In this document: positions 8,897 to 17,262 of the stretch, piece after piece | How the letters are laid out: every line of letters begins with the position of its first letter | Numbering within the stretch: position 1 is the first letter of the stretch | NCBI GenBank assembly: GCA_965200945.1 | Contig: OZ241749.1 | Coordinates: forward strand, 3,596,001 to 3,660,000 | Reading direction: 5' to 3' | Origin: JADCRZ01 sp965200945 | Lineage (GTDB): Bacteria > Bacteroidota > Bacteroidia > Chitinophagales > Chitinophagaceae | Length of the DNA: 64,000 nt | Translations under genes and position numbers: made by a program | Notes under the pieces: model-generated | Databases searched by the model: none | Told to the model about the DNA's origin: nothing | The model's input: only the letters and a program-made list of their open reading frames with translations

Positions 8897-9922
8897 ATGG
8901 AAATAGGCATAGACAGTTTTGCATCCGCGATGTATGGCAGCAACAGCCTGACGGGCGTGGTGGCGATGGAACAATTGCTGGAGCGCATCAAGCTGGCAGA
9001 CGAGGTTGGCCTGGACGTTTTTGGCATCGGCGAACACCATAGAAAAGAGTTCCTGGATTCGGCAACGGCGGTGATCTTAGCGGCCGCTGCAGCGCAAACA
9101 AGCCGTATCCGCCTTACGAGCGCCGTGACCGTACTGAGCGCGGCCGACCCTGTCAGGGTGTTCCAGAACTTTGCCACACTCGACCTGATTTCCAAAGGGC
9201 GTGCTGAACTGGTAGTGGGGCGCGGCTCTTCGGTGGAAGCATACCCGTTGTTCGGGTTCGACCTGGACGACTACGACGCATTGTTCAAGGAAAAACTTGA
9301 TCTGCTGTTGAAAATACGGGAGCAGGAATTTGTTACCTGGTCCGGGCATTTCCGGCCTGCCTTGCACAACCAGCCGGTTTATCCCCGGCCGGTGCAGGAG
9401 AAGTTGCCGGTCTGGCTTGGCGTTGGCGGCACTCCGGAATCTTTTGCCCGTGCGGGCACACTCGGTCTTCCGCTGATGGTGGCTATCATCGGTGGCCGCA
9501 CGCAGCGTTTCAGGCCACTTGTCGACCTTTACAGGGAAGCCGGCACCCGGGCAGGGTTCGGGCCGGAACAGTTGCGGGTTGGCCTGCATTCGCCCGGCTT
9601 TGTGGCTGCGAACAATGAGACGGCTATGGAAGCATACTACCCGGGATATGCAGAACTGTGGACGAAGATGGGCCGTGAGCGCGGCTGGCCGCCGGTAACA
9701 CGGGGACAGTTCGATCAGTTGACCGGGCCTGAGGGCGTGCTGCTGGTGGGCGGCCCCGAGAAAGTAGCGGAAAAGCTGCTGGGGCATAGCCAGTCGCTCG
9801 GCGGTATAGACCGGTTTACTTTTCAGATGGACAATGCCGGACTGACCCACCAACAACTGATGCACTCCATCGAATTGATCGGCACCAGAATGATACCGCT
9901 GGTAAAGGCCGCCGGCGGCTGA
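8897..9922 (+). CDS. LLM-class flavin-dependent oxidoreductase
   Basis: A 341-residue luciferase-like monooxygenase (bacterial luciferase fold TIM barrel). Family signatures are DVFGIGEHHRKEFLDSA near residues 37-53, RIRLTSAVTVLSAADPVRV, and the C-terminal VGGPEKVAEKLL that contacts flavin phosphate. These enzymes use FMNH2 or F420H2; the group without a neighbouring reductase, as here, is usually annotated only to class. I chose the ATG at 8897 because the conserved MEIGIDSF strand starts there; an upstream start at 8816 adds an unconserved segment. The substrate is unknown. Confidence 0.9.
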   Translation: MEIGIDSFASAMYGSNSLTGVVAMEQLLERIKLADEVGLDVFGIGEHHRKEFLDSATAVILAAAAAQTSRIRLTSAVTVLSAADPVRVFQNFATLDLISKGRAELVVGRGSSVEAYPLFGFDLDDYDALFKEKLDLLLKIREQEFVTWSGHFRPALHNQPVYPRPVQEKLPVWLGVGGTPESFARAGTLGLPLMVAIIGGRTQRFRPLVDLYREAGTRAGFGPEQLRVGLHSPGFVAANNETAMEAYYPGYAELWTKMGRERGWPPVTRGQFDQLTGPEGVLLVGGPEKVAEKLLGHSQSLGGIDRFTFQMDNAGLTHQQLMHSIELIGTRMIPLVKAAGG

Positions 9923-10096
9923 CAGTTACCGCTCATTTTATGGCGCCCTTTATAAACTGCCCGGGGCGTAGTATTTAATACGTTCCGGAGCAGCTTTAAT
10001 TGTTTGGGTTCCCCAAAAAATGCATGCTTTGATGCGATCTGGAAATAATGACGCTTTCTTCCCATCAGGATTTCAACCAGATATTGTCCGGAGGTT

Positions 10097-10462
10097 TCAC
10101 CTGCCCGCCACCTGATTCTTTTCCAGAACTTTCTTCCGATGCTTCATGCCCCAATCCTTGAGTGCATGAATGACAGGTGTTAAAGTATCTGCATACTTCT
10201 CGGGTTTATAAGAAATTTTAACCGGGTAATCATCGGTTATGATCCGCCGGATGAGCCTGTGATGTTCCAGTTCTTTGAGCTCCTTCGCCAGCACCTTCGG
10301 CGTGATGCCGGGGATGCTTTCCTGTATATCCGTAAACCGCTCATTGCCGGCGCCTATGGATATGATGATAGACAATTTCCATTTTCCATTGATCACATCC
10401 AGCGCATCCCGCACCGGTTTAACCGTGTCGAGACAGGAACAATGCATTTTGTTAGAAGCCAT
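10097..10462 (-). CDS. HxlR-family transcriptional regulator
   Basis: A 121-residue winged-helix protein. CLDTVKPVRDALDVINGKWKL and the following segment, with RFTDIQESIPGITPKVLAKELKELE, are the hallmark helices of the HxlR (DUF24/MarR-like) family. The N-terminal cysteines (MHCSC) sit where family members that sense electrophiles or oxidants carry their reactive Cys. I chose the ATG at 10462, where the family begins. It is divergent from the membrane protein gene at 10653; a palindromic site lies between them at 10585-10620. It probably represses one or both genes, which is inference. Confidence 0.9.
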   Translation of the reverse strand: MASNKMHCSCLDTVKPVRDALDVINGKWKLSIIISIGAGNERFTDIQESIPGITPKVLAKELKELEHHRLIRRIITDDYPVKISYKPEKYADTLTPVIHALKDWGMKHRKKVLEKNQVAGR

Positions 10463-10584
10463 AGATCGTAATTTGAAGAAACTGCTTTCCTTCAGGAAAC
10501 CACTATACAAAGTAAAGCAAAAGACACCACATCTGCAATTCTCTTCCCGGCAGGAAACAGTCCTAAAATGCTCGCAAAAAACGT

Positions 10585-10620
10585 TGATCTTTAATATACC
10601 GACCGGTCTTTCAAAGATCA
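10585..10620. promoter_or_regulatory. Candidate HxlR operator (inverted repeat)
   Basis: The half-sites TGATCTTT (10585-10592) and AAAGATCA (10613-10620) form a perfect 8-bp inverted repeat separated by 20 bases. A second palindrome, GACCGGTC (10601-10608), sits near its centre. It lies in the 190-bp space between the divergent HxlR and membrane-protein genes, the usual position for an HxlR binding site. Confidence 0.5.
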
Positions 10621-10652
10621 GATCGTACAAACAACCGATCAAATACAAAACA

Positions 10653-11378
10653 ATGGAGCATTTACCCTGGTATGTGGCCACCCTGTTCCTCTTTATGCTG
10701 CTGATAGCCGTTCTCCTGTTCGGCAAAGCTGCACTTCCTGCAAAACTTCCTATTGCAGTCGTACTCCTTGTGATCGTCGTTCAGTCGGTATTGGGCAGTG
10801 CGGGTTTTTACAGCCATGCGGGTGCCCTGACAACCCGGTTCCCGCTGCTGGTAATGCCGCTCTCTGCCTACTTTATCCTGTTGTTCTTTACCCGGAGCGG
10901 GAGAGCGATGATCGATTCACTGGATATCCGGATGCTCACCCTTCTTCACACTGTGCGGGTAGGCGTGGAGGTTGTACTGTTCTGGCTCTTTGTGCATAGG
11001 GCCGTTCCCGTAGCCATGATCTTCGAAGGGCGAAATTTTGATGTGGTATCGGGCCTTACTGCGCCGTTCATGTATTACTTTGGCTTTATAAAAAAGCGCT
11101 TAAGCCTGCAGGTGATCCTGATTTGGAATATTGCCTGCGTCCTGTTGCTGCTGAATGTAGTGACCAGCGCAGTGTTATCCCTGCCAGACAGGTTCAGTCG
11201 CTTTGGGTTTGAGCAACCCAATATCGGAGTGGGGTATTTTCCCTTTTTGCTTCTTCCGTCGGTGTTGGTGCCGCTGGTGCTGTTCGCCCATGCTGTTGCC
11301 ATCAGGCAACTCGTATTGCATAAACCGCTTGCCGGAGAAACCGGGAAGATTGGCGAGACAGGGATAGAAACAAGTTGA
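10653..11378 (+). CDS. Seven-helix hypothetical membrane protein
   Basis: A 241-residue integral membrane protein with about seven hydrophobic segments (LPWYVATLFLFMLLIAVLLF, then IAVVLLVIVVQSVLGSAG, FPLLVMPLSAYFILLFF and others). I do not recognise a named family or catalytic motif. The start at 10653 is chosen because the preceding in-frame sequence is antisense to the HxlR gene. It is divergent from that regulator across a palindromic site, so it is its most likely target. Function unknown. Confidence 0.7.
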   Translation: MEHLPWYVATLFLFMLLIAVLLFGKAALPAKLPIAVVLLVIVVQSVLGSAGFYSHAGALTTRFPLLVMPLSAYFILLFFTRSGRAMIDSLDIRMLTLLHTVRVGVEVVLFWLFVHRAVPVAMIFEGRNFDVVSGLTAPFMYYFGFIKKRLSLQVILIWNIACVLLLLNVVTSAVLSLPDRFSRFGFEQPNIGVGYFPFLLLPSVLVPLVLFAHAVAIRQLVLHKPLAGETGKIGETGIETS

Positions 11379-11421
11379 GTGGCCAGGAACGGATTATCAC
11401 ACCTTCCCTGACCACTCTTAT
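11378..11421. terminator. Candidate bidirectional terminator hairpin
   Basis: AGTGGCCAGGAA and its near-complement TTCCCTGACCACT form an imperfect stem between the convergent genes ending at 11378 and 11443, followed on the plus strand by a T-rich CTTATT. Confidence 0.4.
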
Positions 11422-11442
11422 TGAATAGGCTGCCTGTCGGTT

Positions 11443-12264
11443 TTAAGATTGTATGAAAGCCAGCAGGTCCTTGTTAATGGTTTCTGCTTCGGTTGTCGGC
11501 ATTCCATGCGGAAATCCGGGATAAGAAATCAGCTTTCCGTTCTTCAACAGTTTTACCGCCTTTGCTCCTGTGAGTGGAAAAGGAACGATCTGGTCATCCT
11601 CGCCATGCAGAACCAGTACGGGGATGTCAACTGCTTTCAGGTCTTCTGTGAAATCGGTTTCTGAAAATGCTTTTATACATTCGTAAAAGGCCACTACGGC
11701 CCCCATCATACCCTGCCGCCACCAGTTGTCGCGGACGCCCTGTGATACTTTTGCCCCTTCCCTGTTATAGCCATAGAACGGCATGGTGAAGTCCTGGAAG
11801 TACTGGGGCCGCATGGTGGCGGTGCCTTGCCGTATTTCATCGAAGATAGACATGGGCACACCATCCGGATTGCTGTCTGTTTTTACCATGATCGGCGTAA
11901 CGGCGCTGATCAGCACCGCTTTTTTAACCAGTCCGGCGCCGTATTTAGCGACATACCGGATCACTTCCCCGCCGCCGGTAGAGTGGCCGATGTGTATCGC
12001 GTCTTTCAGGTCGAGTGCTTTCACCAATTCATCCACATCGGCCGCGTAGGTGTCCATGTCGTGCCCGACGGGTGTCTGGGAGGATCTGCCGTGTCCCCTG
12101 CGGTCATGCGCGATGACCCGGAAGCCTTGTTCAAGAAAGAACATCATCTGGTTATCCCAGTCATCGGCGGATAACGGCCATCCATGGTGGAAAAACAGGG
12201 GTTGCCCCGTGCCCCAGTCTTTGTAATAAATTTCAGTGCCATCCTTTACAGTAATTGTACTCAT
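11443..12264 (-). CDS. Alpha/beta hydrolase, non-haem chloroperoxidase-like
   Basis: A 273-residue protein with the cofactor-free haloperoxidase/arylesterase signatures: TEIYYKDWGTGQPLFFHHGWP at the N-terminus, HDRRGHGRSSQ, the nucleophile elbow GHSTGGGEV, the acidic residue in VLHGEDDQIVPF, and the C-terminal catalytic His in GFPHGMP. No signal peptide in the form chosen. The ATG at 12264 is preferred because the conserved strand starts at once; an upstream ATG at 12336 adds 24 residues. The physiological substrate is probably an ester or lactone; halogenation is an in-vitro side reaction of the family. Confidence 0.9.
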   Translation of the reverse strand: MSTITVKDGTEIYYKDWGTGQPLFFHHGWPLSADDWDNQMMFFLEQGFRVIAHDRRGHGRSSQTPVGHDMDTYAADVDELVKALDLKDAIHIGHSTGGGEVIRYVAKYGAGLVKKAVLISAVTPIMVKTDSNPDGVPMSIFDEIRQGTATMRPQYFQDFTMPFYGYNREGAKVSQGVRDNWWRQGMMGAVVAFYECIKAFSETDFTEDLKAVDIPVLVLHGEDDQIVPFPLTGAKAVKLLKNGKLISYPGFPHGMPTTEAETINKDLLAFIQS

Positions 12265-12479
12265 GTTGTTTGGTTTATTGATGAATAGATCTATCTTGAT
12301 CCTGGCTATGAAAGAGGATGTGTTACCGGGTACCAAGATACAGGATGAATGCGGATCGTGCGGTTATGTTATGGTAATTTTACGCATCCGGTTTTTGACC
12401 TGCCTTTCACCCCGGATCATTATGCGCCGTTTTGCAACCAGCTATGCCGGGCACAGCCATGCTTATCTGGTTATGATAT

Positions 12480-12617
12480 TCACGATGGATCTGCCGGCAG
12501 TTTATTATTCAGCATCGCCGGCATAAAAGCCTGGTCGAACCGCAACAGGTCGGTAACGGTCATAACCAGTTTGCCCTGCCCTACAATAAAATTCTTTGGC
12601 TGCGCTATTAAACCCAT
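12480..12617 (-). pseudogene. Fragment of a beta-lactamase-family serine hydrolase
   Basis: A 45-codon stretch contains GQGKLVMTVTDLLRFDQAF, the conserved segment in the C-terminal half of class C beta-lactamase-like hydrolases (consensus GGLxSTxxDLLRFxQAL). The SxxK and YxN catalytic motifs are absent and nothing extends the match. The surrounding 12265-12837 gap shows no other convincing gene. Confidence 0.45.
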
Positions 12618-12837
12618 GTGAGCGGCCAGGCGCCCTGCAAGAGGGAGGCCGGCATGAATAATTCAATAGTTTTCAGTGTACAGCCACCGGTCTGGTCATA
12701 TTTGCCGCTTTGTAAGTAATATATATTTCCATGAAGCGGGTATTAAAACTAAAATGCATCAGCACACGCTGTTCAGCTGGCGAAAGAACCAGGTTGCGTA
12801 AATCCGGGGCGATCGCACCACATAATATACTCCGAAA

Positions 12838-13158
12838 ATGAATACAGAGGAAGGCTTGAAGAGACAAATTGGAGTATGGGGATTAACCTCGAACATGATC
12901 AATACGATCATTGGGGCAGGCATCTTTGTATTACCGGCGATAGTGAGTGAAGGCCTGGGGTCTGCGGGCTTGCTTGCATACCTGTTCTGCGGCTTTCTGA
13001 TGACGATGATCCTGCTGTGTTTTGCAGAAGTAGGAAGCAAGGTAACAGTAACAGGCGGAGCCTATGCTTATATCGAGGCCGCTTTTGGAAAATACTTAGG
13101 CTTCATCACCACCAACCTGTTTATTTTCGGGGCTTCCCTCATGGCAACAGGATGCGGG
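12838..13158 (+). pseudogene. Truncated APC-family amino acid permease
   Basis: Codons 1-107 (MNTEEGLKRQIGVWGLTSNM, then NTIIGAGIFVLPA, LLAYLFCGFLMTMILLCFAE, GGAYAYIEAAFGKYLGF) are the first three membrane helices of an amino acid-polyamine-organocation permease. NTIIGAGIF is the substrate-binding loop of helix 1. Family members have about 430-480 residues and 12 helices, so three quarters of the protein are missing. The match stops at about 13158, where the frame runs into unrelated sequence with an A-rich stretch. It is not expected to transport. Confidence 0.8.
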
Positions 13159-13159
13159 C

Positions 13160-13430
13160 TCAAAAAAAATTGTTGCTTATCAATACCATTGTCGAAATTG
13201 CACAAACGATAAAACAGGATACGGGAGGGATCAGGAATTAACCCGGAACAGCGCTGAAAAATGCAATTAACGGCGAAGTCGTGCACACACCTCCCTGTTG
13301 TGAAGATGTAATAAGAGAAAGGCTGGCATCCCTGGAACAGTTCCTGAATGATGAGACTGTAAGAAAATTATACCAATTGATCCAAATAGATGACTTATCA
13401 ACTGAACATACAATTATTGAATGTGAATGA
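13160..13430 (+). pseudogene. Broken small gene upstream of the pRiA4b ORF-3 protein
   Basis: One frame reads LLLINTIVEIAQTIKQDTGG, then IRN and a TAA at 13239-13241. It continues without frameshift as NAINGEVVHTPPCCEDVIRE and a further helical stretch to a TGA at 13428-13430. The second part overlaps the start of the next gene by 41 bases, as translationally coupled genes do. The composition looks coding, but I do not recognise a family. The in-frame stop and the fusion of its 5' end to the permease fragment suggest decay. Confidence 0.35.
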
Positions 13431-13947
13431 TCCTGCGGTGTGGCGTCGAACACAGGTGCCGGCACAGTTCACCATGTACCGGTTACATAAGGTGATACAA
13501 GCAGTCTTCGGCTGGCAGAATTCTCATTTGTTTCAGTTTTCCCCGGCGGGCTGGAACAGTCATCCCCAAATCAGCTTTCCTTATCCCGATATTGAAGAGG
13601 AAGTTACGGACGCCCGAAAAATAAAACTGAAGGATGTATTTACCGAAGAAGGTCAAACCTATGTGTACATATACGACTTTGGCGACAACTGGGAGCATGT
13701 GATTACGGTTGAAAAAAAGATAGTTGAAAGCACTTTAAAAGCTTTGTGCATAGGCGGGGAAGGCCGGTGCCCCCCTGAAGATTGTGGCGGATATCCGGGC
13801 TTCCAGGAGTTGAAGAAGATTCTGGCCGATCCTACTCATCCTGATTATACCGAAATGAGAGAGTGGCTCGGGTTAAGACGCAATCAAAAATGGGATCCCG
13901 CTGTTTTTGATTTGAAAAAAGCAGCTGCAGGCGTATGGAAAGTTTGA
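13390..13947 (+). CDS. Plasmid pRiA4b ORF-3 family protein
   Basis: A 185-residue protein matching the pRiA4b ORF-3 family: LNVNDPAVWRRTQVPAQFTM at the N-terminus, LHKVIQAVFGWQNSHLFQF, TYVYIYDFGDNWEHVITVE in the middle and the cysteine-containing GEGRCPPEDCGGYPGF near residue 130. It appears full length. The biochemical function of the family is unknown; members occur on plasmids, islands and chromosomes. Its start overlaps the small broken gene upstream. Confidence 0.9.
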   Translation: MTYQLNIQLLNVNDPAVWRRTQVPAQFTMYRLHKVIQAVFGWQNSHLFQFSPAGWNSHPQISFPYPDIEEEVTDARKIKLKDVFTEEGQTYVYIYDFGDNWEHVITVEKKIVESTLKALCIGGEGRCPPEDCGGYPGFQELKKILADPTHPDYTEMREWLGLRRNQKWDPAVFDLKKAAAGVWKV

Positions 13948-14024
13948 TAGCATGGCAACAGACGCATGCTGTAAATCGGGCCATCACAAGCAGTCTATCT
14001 ATCGATGTCAGCAAATTTTACTGT

Positions 14025-14048
14025 ACAGAAGCATGATCATGCTTCTGT
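14025..14048. repeat. Perfect 24-bp palindrome
   Basis: The arms ACAGAAGCATGA and TCATGCTTCTGT meet with no loop. A run of six A residues follows on the plus strand. Without a loop it is a poor hairpin terminator, and the T-run on the minus strand precedes rather than follows the dyad. It could be a protein-binding site or a recombination relic. Confidence 0.7.
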
Positions 14049-14061
14049 AAAAAATATTTAC

Positions 14062-14139
14062 TTCACCACAGCTTGTCAATCCATTTCTCATTACCCGCCA
14101 CTTTCAGCGCTTCGGCCTTGCTGTTGACGACAAGCTTCA
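14062..14139 (-). pseudogene. C-terminal remnant of an unidentified gene
   Basis: The minus strand reads LKLVVNSKAEALKVAGNEKW and then IDKLW before a stop, with a coding-like composition but no upstream continuation. The DUF72 gene begins its own 3' end 33 bases further on. Parent family not identified. Confidence 0.25.
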
Positions 14140-14171
14140 GGCAGGTATTCGTTCAAGATCAGGACCTCGGT

Positions 14172-14933
14172 TTACTGTTCGGCCAAGCTTTTGAGGTATC
14201 TGGCATTTTGGAAGGCGTCACCGATGGTATTGTTAAAATAAACATATACATCCTTACCATCGTTAAGCCAGTGCCGGATCGCCTGGAATTGTGATCCAAG
14301 CTGGTCATCGGTATAGCTGCCTTTATAATCGCCCTGTACGCCGTGAAACCGGATGTATACAAAGCCAGCTCTCTTATTTAAGAGTTCGTTTTTTGATTTG
14401 GGCATGTCATGCAATACCAGCGATGCACCGTACTCGTCGAGCAACTCATATGTTTCACCGACGTACCAGGTCTTACTTCTAAACTCTATGGCTATGCGCC
14501 ACTGCATGCCGGGGTCAAGTTCTTTACACTGAGTAAGCAGTTGTTCCACGCGCGCATATGAATCCAGGGTGATGCTTCCCGGAAACTGGATAAGCAGGCA
14601 TCCTTTTTTGTTACCTGTGTGGTTGATAGCATTGTAAAAAAGAGCCAACTCGGCCGCATTGAAGTTAAGGCATTTCACATGTGTAATTTCCTTCCAAAGT
14701 TTTATTGTGAACCGGAAAGATTCCGGTACTTCTGCAGACCATTTTTCAAAGGTGGAAGGCTTCGGAACCTTGTAGAATGTGCTGTTTATTTCCACCGAAT
14801 TGAACAGCGTACTGTAGTAAGTCAGCCGGCTCTTGTACCGGAACTCAGGTGGAAAGGCCTGCTTGTTACCGGGCAATACCACATTGCTGGTACCTACTCT
14901 CAGTATGCCTTTAACTGGTTCGATCATTCGCAT
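14172..14933 (-). CDS. DUF72 domain protein (YecE-like)
   Basis: A 253-residue TIM-barrel protein of the DUF72 family: ILRVGTSNVVLPGNKQAFPP, YYSTLFNSVEINSTFYKVP (the conserved NSxExNxTFY motif), RIAIEFRSKTWY, ASLVLHDMP, and VYIRFHGVQGDY with the conserved RxHG. It spans the whole domain. No biochemical function is established for the family. It is followed upstream by 300 bases with no visible gene. Confidence 0.92.
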   Translation of the reverse strand: MRMIEPVKGILRVGTSNVVLPGNKQAFPPEFRYKSRLTYYSTLFNSVEINSTFYKVPKPSTFEKWSAEVPESFRFTIKLWKEITHVKCLNFNAAELALFYNAINHTGNKKGCLLIQFPGSITLDSYARVEQLLTQCKELDPGMQWRIAIEFRSKTWYVGETYELLDEYGASLVLHDMPKSKNELLNKRAGFVYIRFHGVQGDYKGSYTDDQLGSQFQAIRHWLNDGKDVYVYFNNTIGDAFQNARYLKSLAEQ

Positions 14934-15237
14934 TCACTGGATACATTATTATGCAGATCATTGCAATTCAATACTTATTTTCATCATCATTGTCTGACTC
15001 CCTTCCTGCTTCCCGGATTGGATGTATTTACTTTCAATGATAAAGATATACACCATCAGATAAAACCCGGTATCTTACTTTCACTTAGGCCATGCGAAAA
15101 TGACTTAATCAATTTTGCAGGTAACAGGCTGAATGCAGGTTCACCTGATTCTTCAACAGCTTACTACCGGCCCGGCTGTGCGTCTGCAGCCTGATCGTTT
15201 TCAGTTTGTTGATCCAAACTTCAACGTGTCCGTTGCC
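14934..15237. other. Intergenic stretch without recognisable gene
   Basis: Between the DUF72 start and the DUF429 stop I see only short frames that are continuations of antisense reading. No RNA gene or promoter consensus was recognised. Confidence 0.4.
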
Positions 15238-15894
15238 CTATCCATTTACAGCCTTGTTGTAAGCGGGAAGTATTATACACCCTTCTTCCGGATCTCCCAC
15301 ACTTTCAAAATGACCCGACAGGTAACAATGTCCTACCAACGCTGCGGTGAGCGCATCGATCTCGTCGTGACTCACCTTATGTTCACTATAACTGCCTGTG
15401 ATGCCGAGATCTTTCAATCCCTGTATGAGTGTTTGCAAGCCATTTTGCTTCCTGGGAAGGCCCAGAACATCCTGGGCACCGCCCGGAAATCCTTCGATCA
15501 CCGGATACCCCAGTCCTCTTATTTTCCCGGCAAGCATCATCCCCCGAAATGTCAGCTTCTGCATGCTTTTTATCAAAGGCGGGTATGACCGGATCCCTCT
15601 CTTCAAAAGCTGCCGCTCGCATTTCCGGTTGATACCATACAGGGTCCGCCCAGGATCGTCATCATCAACGCTGATGCGGCCGATGGGCAATGACAAAGGA
15701 CTATCTATCGAAATGAGATCCGGTTGTTCGAGTGTTATGCCAATCAGGATATCCTCATCAGTGTTTATCCGCCTAGTGATCGCATGACAGCCTTTCATCA
15801 CCGCCCAGCCGGACGCTTTACTTTCCGAACCGGTCAGATCTATACCAATCACTTTTTTATCCGCCGCAAAATAACTTTCAACGGGATGTAGCAT
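15238..15894 (-). CDS. DUF429 domain protein (RNase H-fold predicted nuclease)
   Basis: A 218-residue protein with the DUF429 signatures: KKVIGIDLTGSESKASGWAV at the N-terminus (the first acidic active-site strand), LISIDSPLSLP (second), and the C-terminal SHDEIDALTAALVGH carrying the third acidic cluster. An RNase H-like fold and nuclease activity are predicted for the family but not proven. The ATG at 15894 is the natural start just before the first strand. Confidence 0.88.
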   Translation of the reverse strand: MLHPVESYFAADKKVIGIDLTGSESKASGWAVMKGCHAITRRINTDEDILIGITLEQPDLISIDSPLSLPIGRISVDDDDPGRTLYGINRKCERQLLKRGIRSYPPLIKSMQKLTFRGMMLAGKIRGLGYPVIEGFPGGAQDVLGLPRKQNGLQTLIQGLKDLGITGSYSEHKVSHDEIDALTAALVGHCYLSGHFESVGDPEEGCIILPAYNKAVNG

Positions 15895-16036
15895 GGATAT
15901 CTCCCTATTTATTCAGTAACAGCCCGGGATGCGCCTCATGCAGGCCGGATGTTTTCTCTTCACTGGTGTTGACGCTGCTAAAATATCGCTTTTGTAAGTT
16001 CTGATAAAGCAACTGGCTGGTAAATTCAGCGAGCTG

Positions 16037-16260
16037 ATGGAAAACAAGCCAGTTCATTTATCAGGTGATTGGATTCGTGAAGCGCAGGACCCTGGTATTA
16101 CGAAGATAGAAGGCTTTGCGCGAGGACTATTGAGCATTCAGGCTGCGGTGAATCTATTGCCGCTGCCGTGGAGCAACGGACAAGTGGAAGTCAGATTAGT
16201 AAACCAGAGAAAATCAAACGGCAGATGCGGGGGTGGGCAGCTTTTGAGCTTTGGGTACAT
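16037..16260 (+). pseudogene. Remnant of an ISL3-family transposase
   Basis: The frame starting at 16037 contains WIREAQDPGITKIEGFARGL and LPWSNGQVE, the C-terminal DDE/E signature of ISL3 transposases (consensus LPWSNGQxEGQVNRLKxIKRQMYGR). After GQVE the match shifts frame: QISKPEKIKRQMRGWAAFEL is read in another frame. The N-terminal 300 or more residues are absent and no terminal repeats are visible. It is an old insertion relic in the 15895-16276 gap. Confidence 0.75.
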
Positions 16261-16276
16261 GATTTATATCAATAGT

Positions 16277-17257
16277 TCAATTTTTCTTTTTCTTATCATC
16301 GTGATCCGATAACCACTCCATTGGGAAATCACTGATTACGCTGTTGACACCTAACCTGGAAATGCGTAAAATCTCCTCATAATCATCACAATTGCCCACG
16401 ATGAGTTTTACTTTAAGCTCGTGACACCGGTCTACCAATTCCCGGTTTATGAACGGGGCATTTATCGAATAGTATTCAGGCACAAATCCCAGCGTATTCA
16501 AGTTTTCATCGAGAGAAGTGCTATCTTTTGCAAGCAAAGCGAGCCTGATCTGCGGATATTCTTTCCTTAGAATCTGAAGTGTTCTGGGATCAAACGATTG
16601 TACGATCACCTGTTTCTGTATGCCTTTTTCCTTAACTACCTGCATCATTAAGTCGACGAATTCTTTTGGGCCAGGATGATTGATACCATCAGTTTTTGGT
16701 TCAAGTTTAGTTTCCATAAAATAGGTTGGATCCTTTATGCCCCTGGCGGCAGCAAAAGCTTCCACAGAATCCACCAATTCCCTGAACAAGGGAATATGCG
16801 CAGGATAACGATTCTGCGCGGGGAAGTTTTTATTAGGCGTCTTGCCGACATCATAAGCGCTTAGGGTCGCATAATCCATTTCGTAAATGCGTATTTTGTC
16901 TTTTCCCAGTGTCTGACCGTTCGGCCCCAGGGTGATCTTGGCATTGAGTACCGCATCGTGGCTTACAACTACCTGCTTATCCCGGGTTATGGCCAGATCG
17001 AATTCGAGGATAGCACCGTAAGCCAGTGCTTTTTGCATACCTGTAATTGTGTTCTCCGGATGTAATCCTCTGAAACCTCGATGGGCAAACACTTCGAAAG
17101 GAACTGGCTGTGCCTGCGCGTACGTACCGGTAAAAAGGAAGTGAACGAGCGTGAACCCGAGATACAGGTGGATACACGAACACCACTTATTTGAAGTCTT
17201 GATCTTTTTGCCACATTCTATCGGGTTAAAACTGCGTTTCATATTTTGGCAATGCAT
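16277..17257 (-). CDS. Glycerophosphodiester phosphodiesterase, exported
   Basis: A 326-residue GDPD-family enzyme. After a hydrophobic export signal (CIHLYLGFTLVHFLFTGTYA) come the catalytic segments FAHRGFRGLHPENT, EFDLAITRDKQVVVSHD (Glu, Asp and His metal/catalytic residues) and the TIM-barrel strand YFMETKLEPK. It hydrolyses glycerophosphodiesters to glycerol-3-phosphate and an alcohol. It lies 5 bases downstream of susD and 3' of susC on the same strand, so the three genes probably form an operon in which the outer-membrane complex imports the substrate or product. An ATG at 17242 is an alternative start. Confidence 0.9.
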   Translation of the reverse strand: MHCQNMKRSFNPIECGKKIKTSNKWCSCIHLYLGFTLVHFLFTGTYAQAQPVPFEVFAHRGFRGLHPENTITGMQKALAYGAILEFDLAITRDKQVVVSHDAVLNAKITLGPNGQTLGKDKIRIYEMDYATLSAYDVGKTPNKNFPAQNRYPAHIPLFRELVDSVEAFAAARGIKDPTYFMETKLEPKTDGINHPGPKEFVDLMMQVVKEKGIQKQVIVQSFDPRTLQILRKEYPQIRLALLAKDSTSLDENLNTLGFVPEYYSINAPFINRELVDRCHELKVKLIVGNCDDYEEILRISRLGVNSVISDFPMEWLSDHDDKKKKN

Positions 17258-17262
17258 ATTGA

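Noticed and set aside
14025..14048. Perfect palindrome as a rho-independent terminator
   Set aside because: It has no loop, and the T-run lies on the wrong side for the minus-strand genes; on the plus strand an A-run follows.
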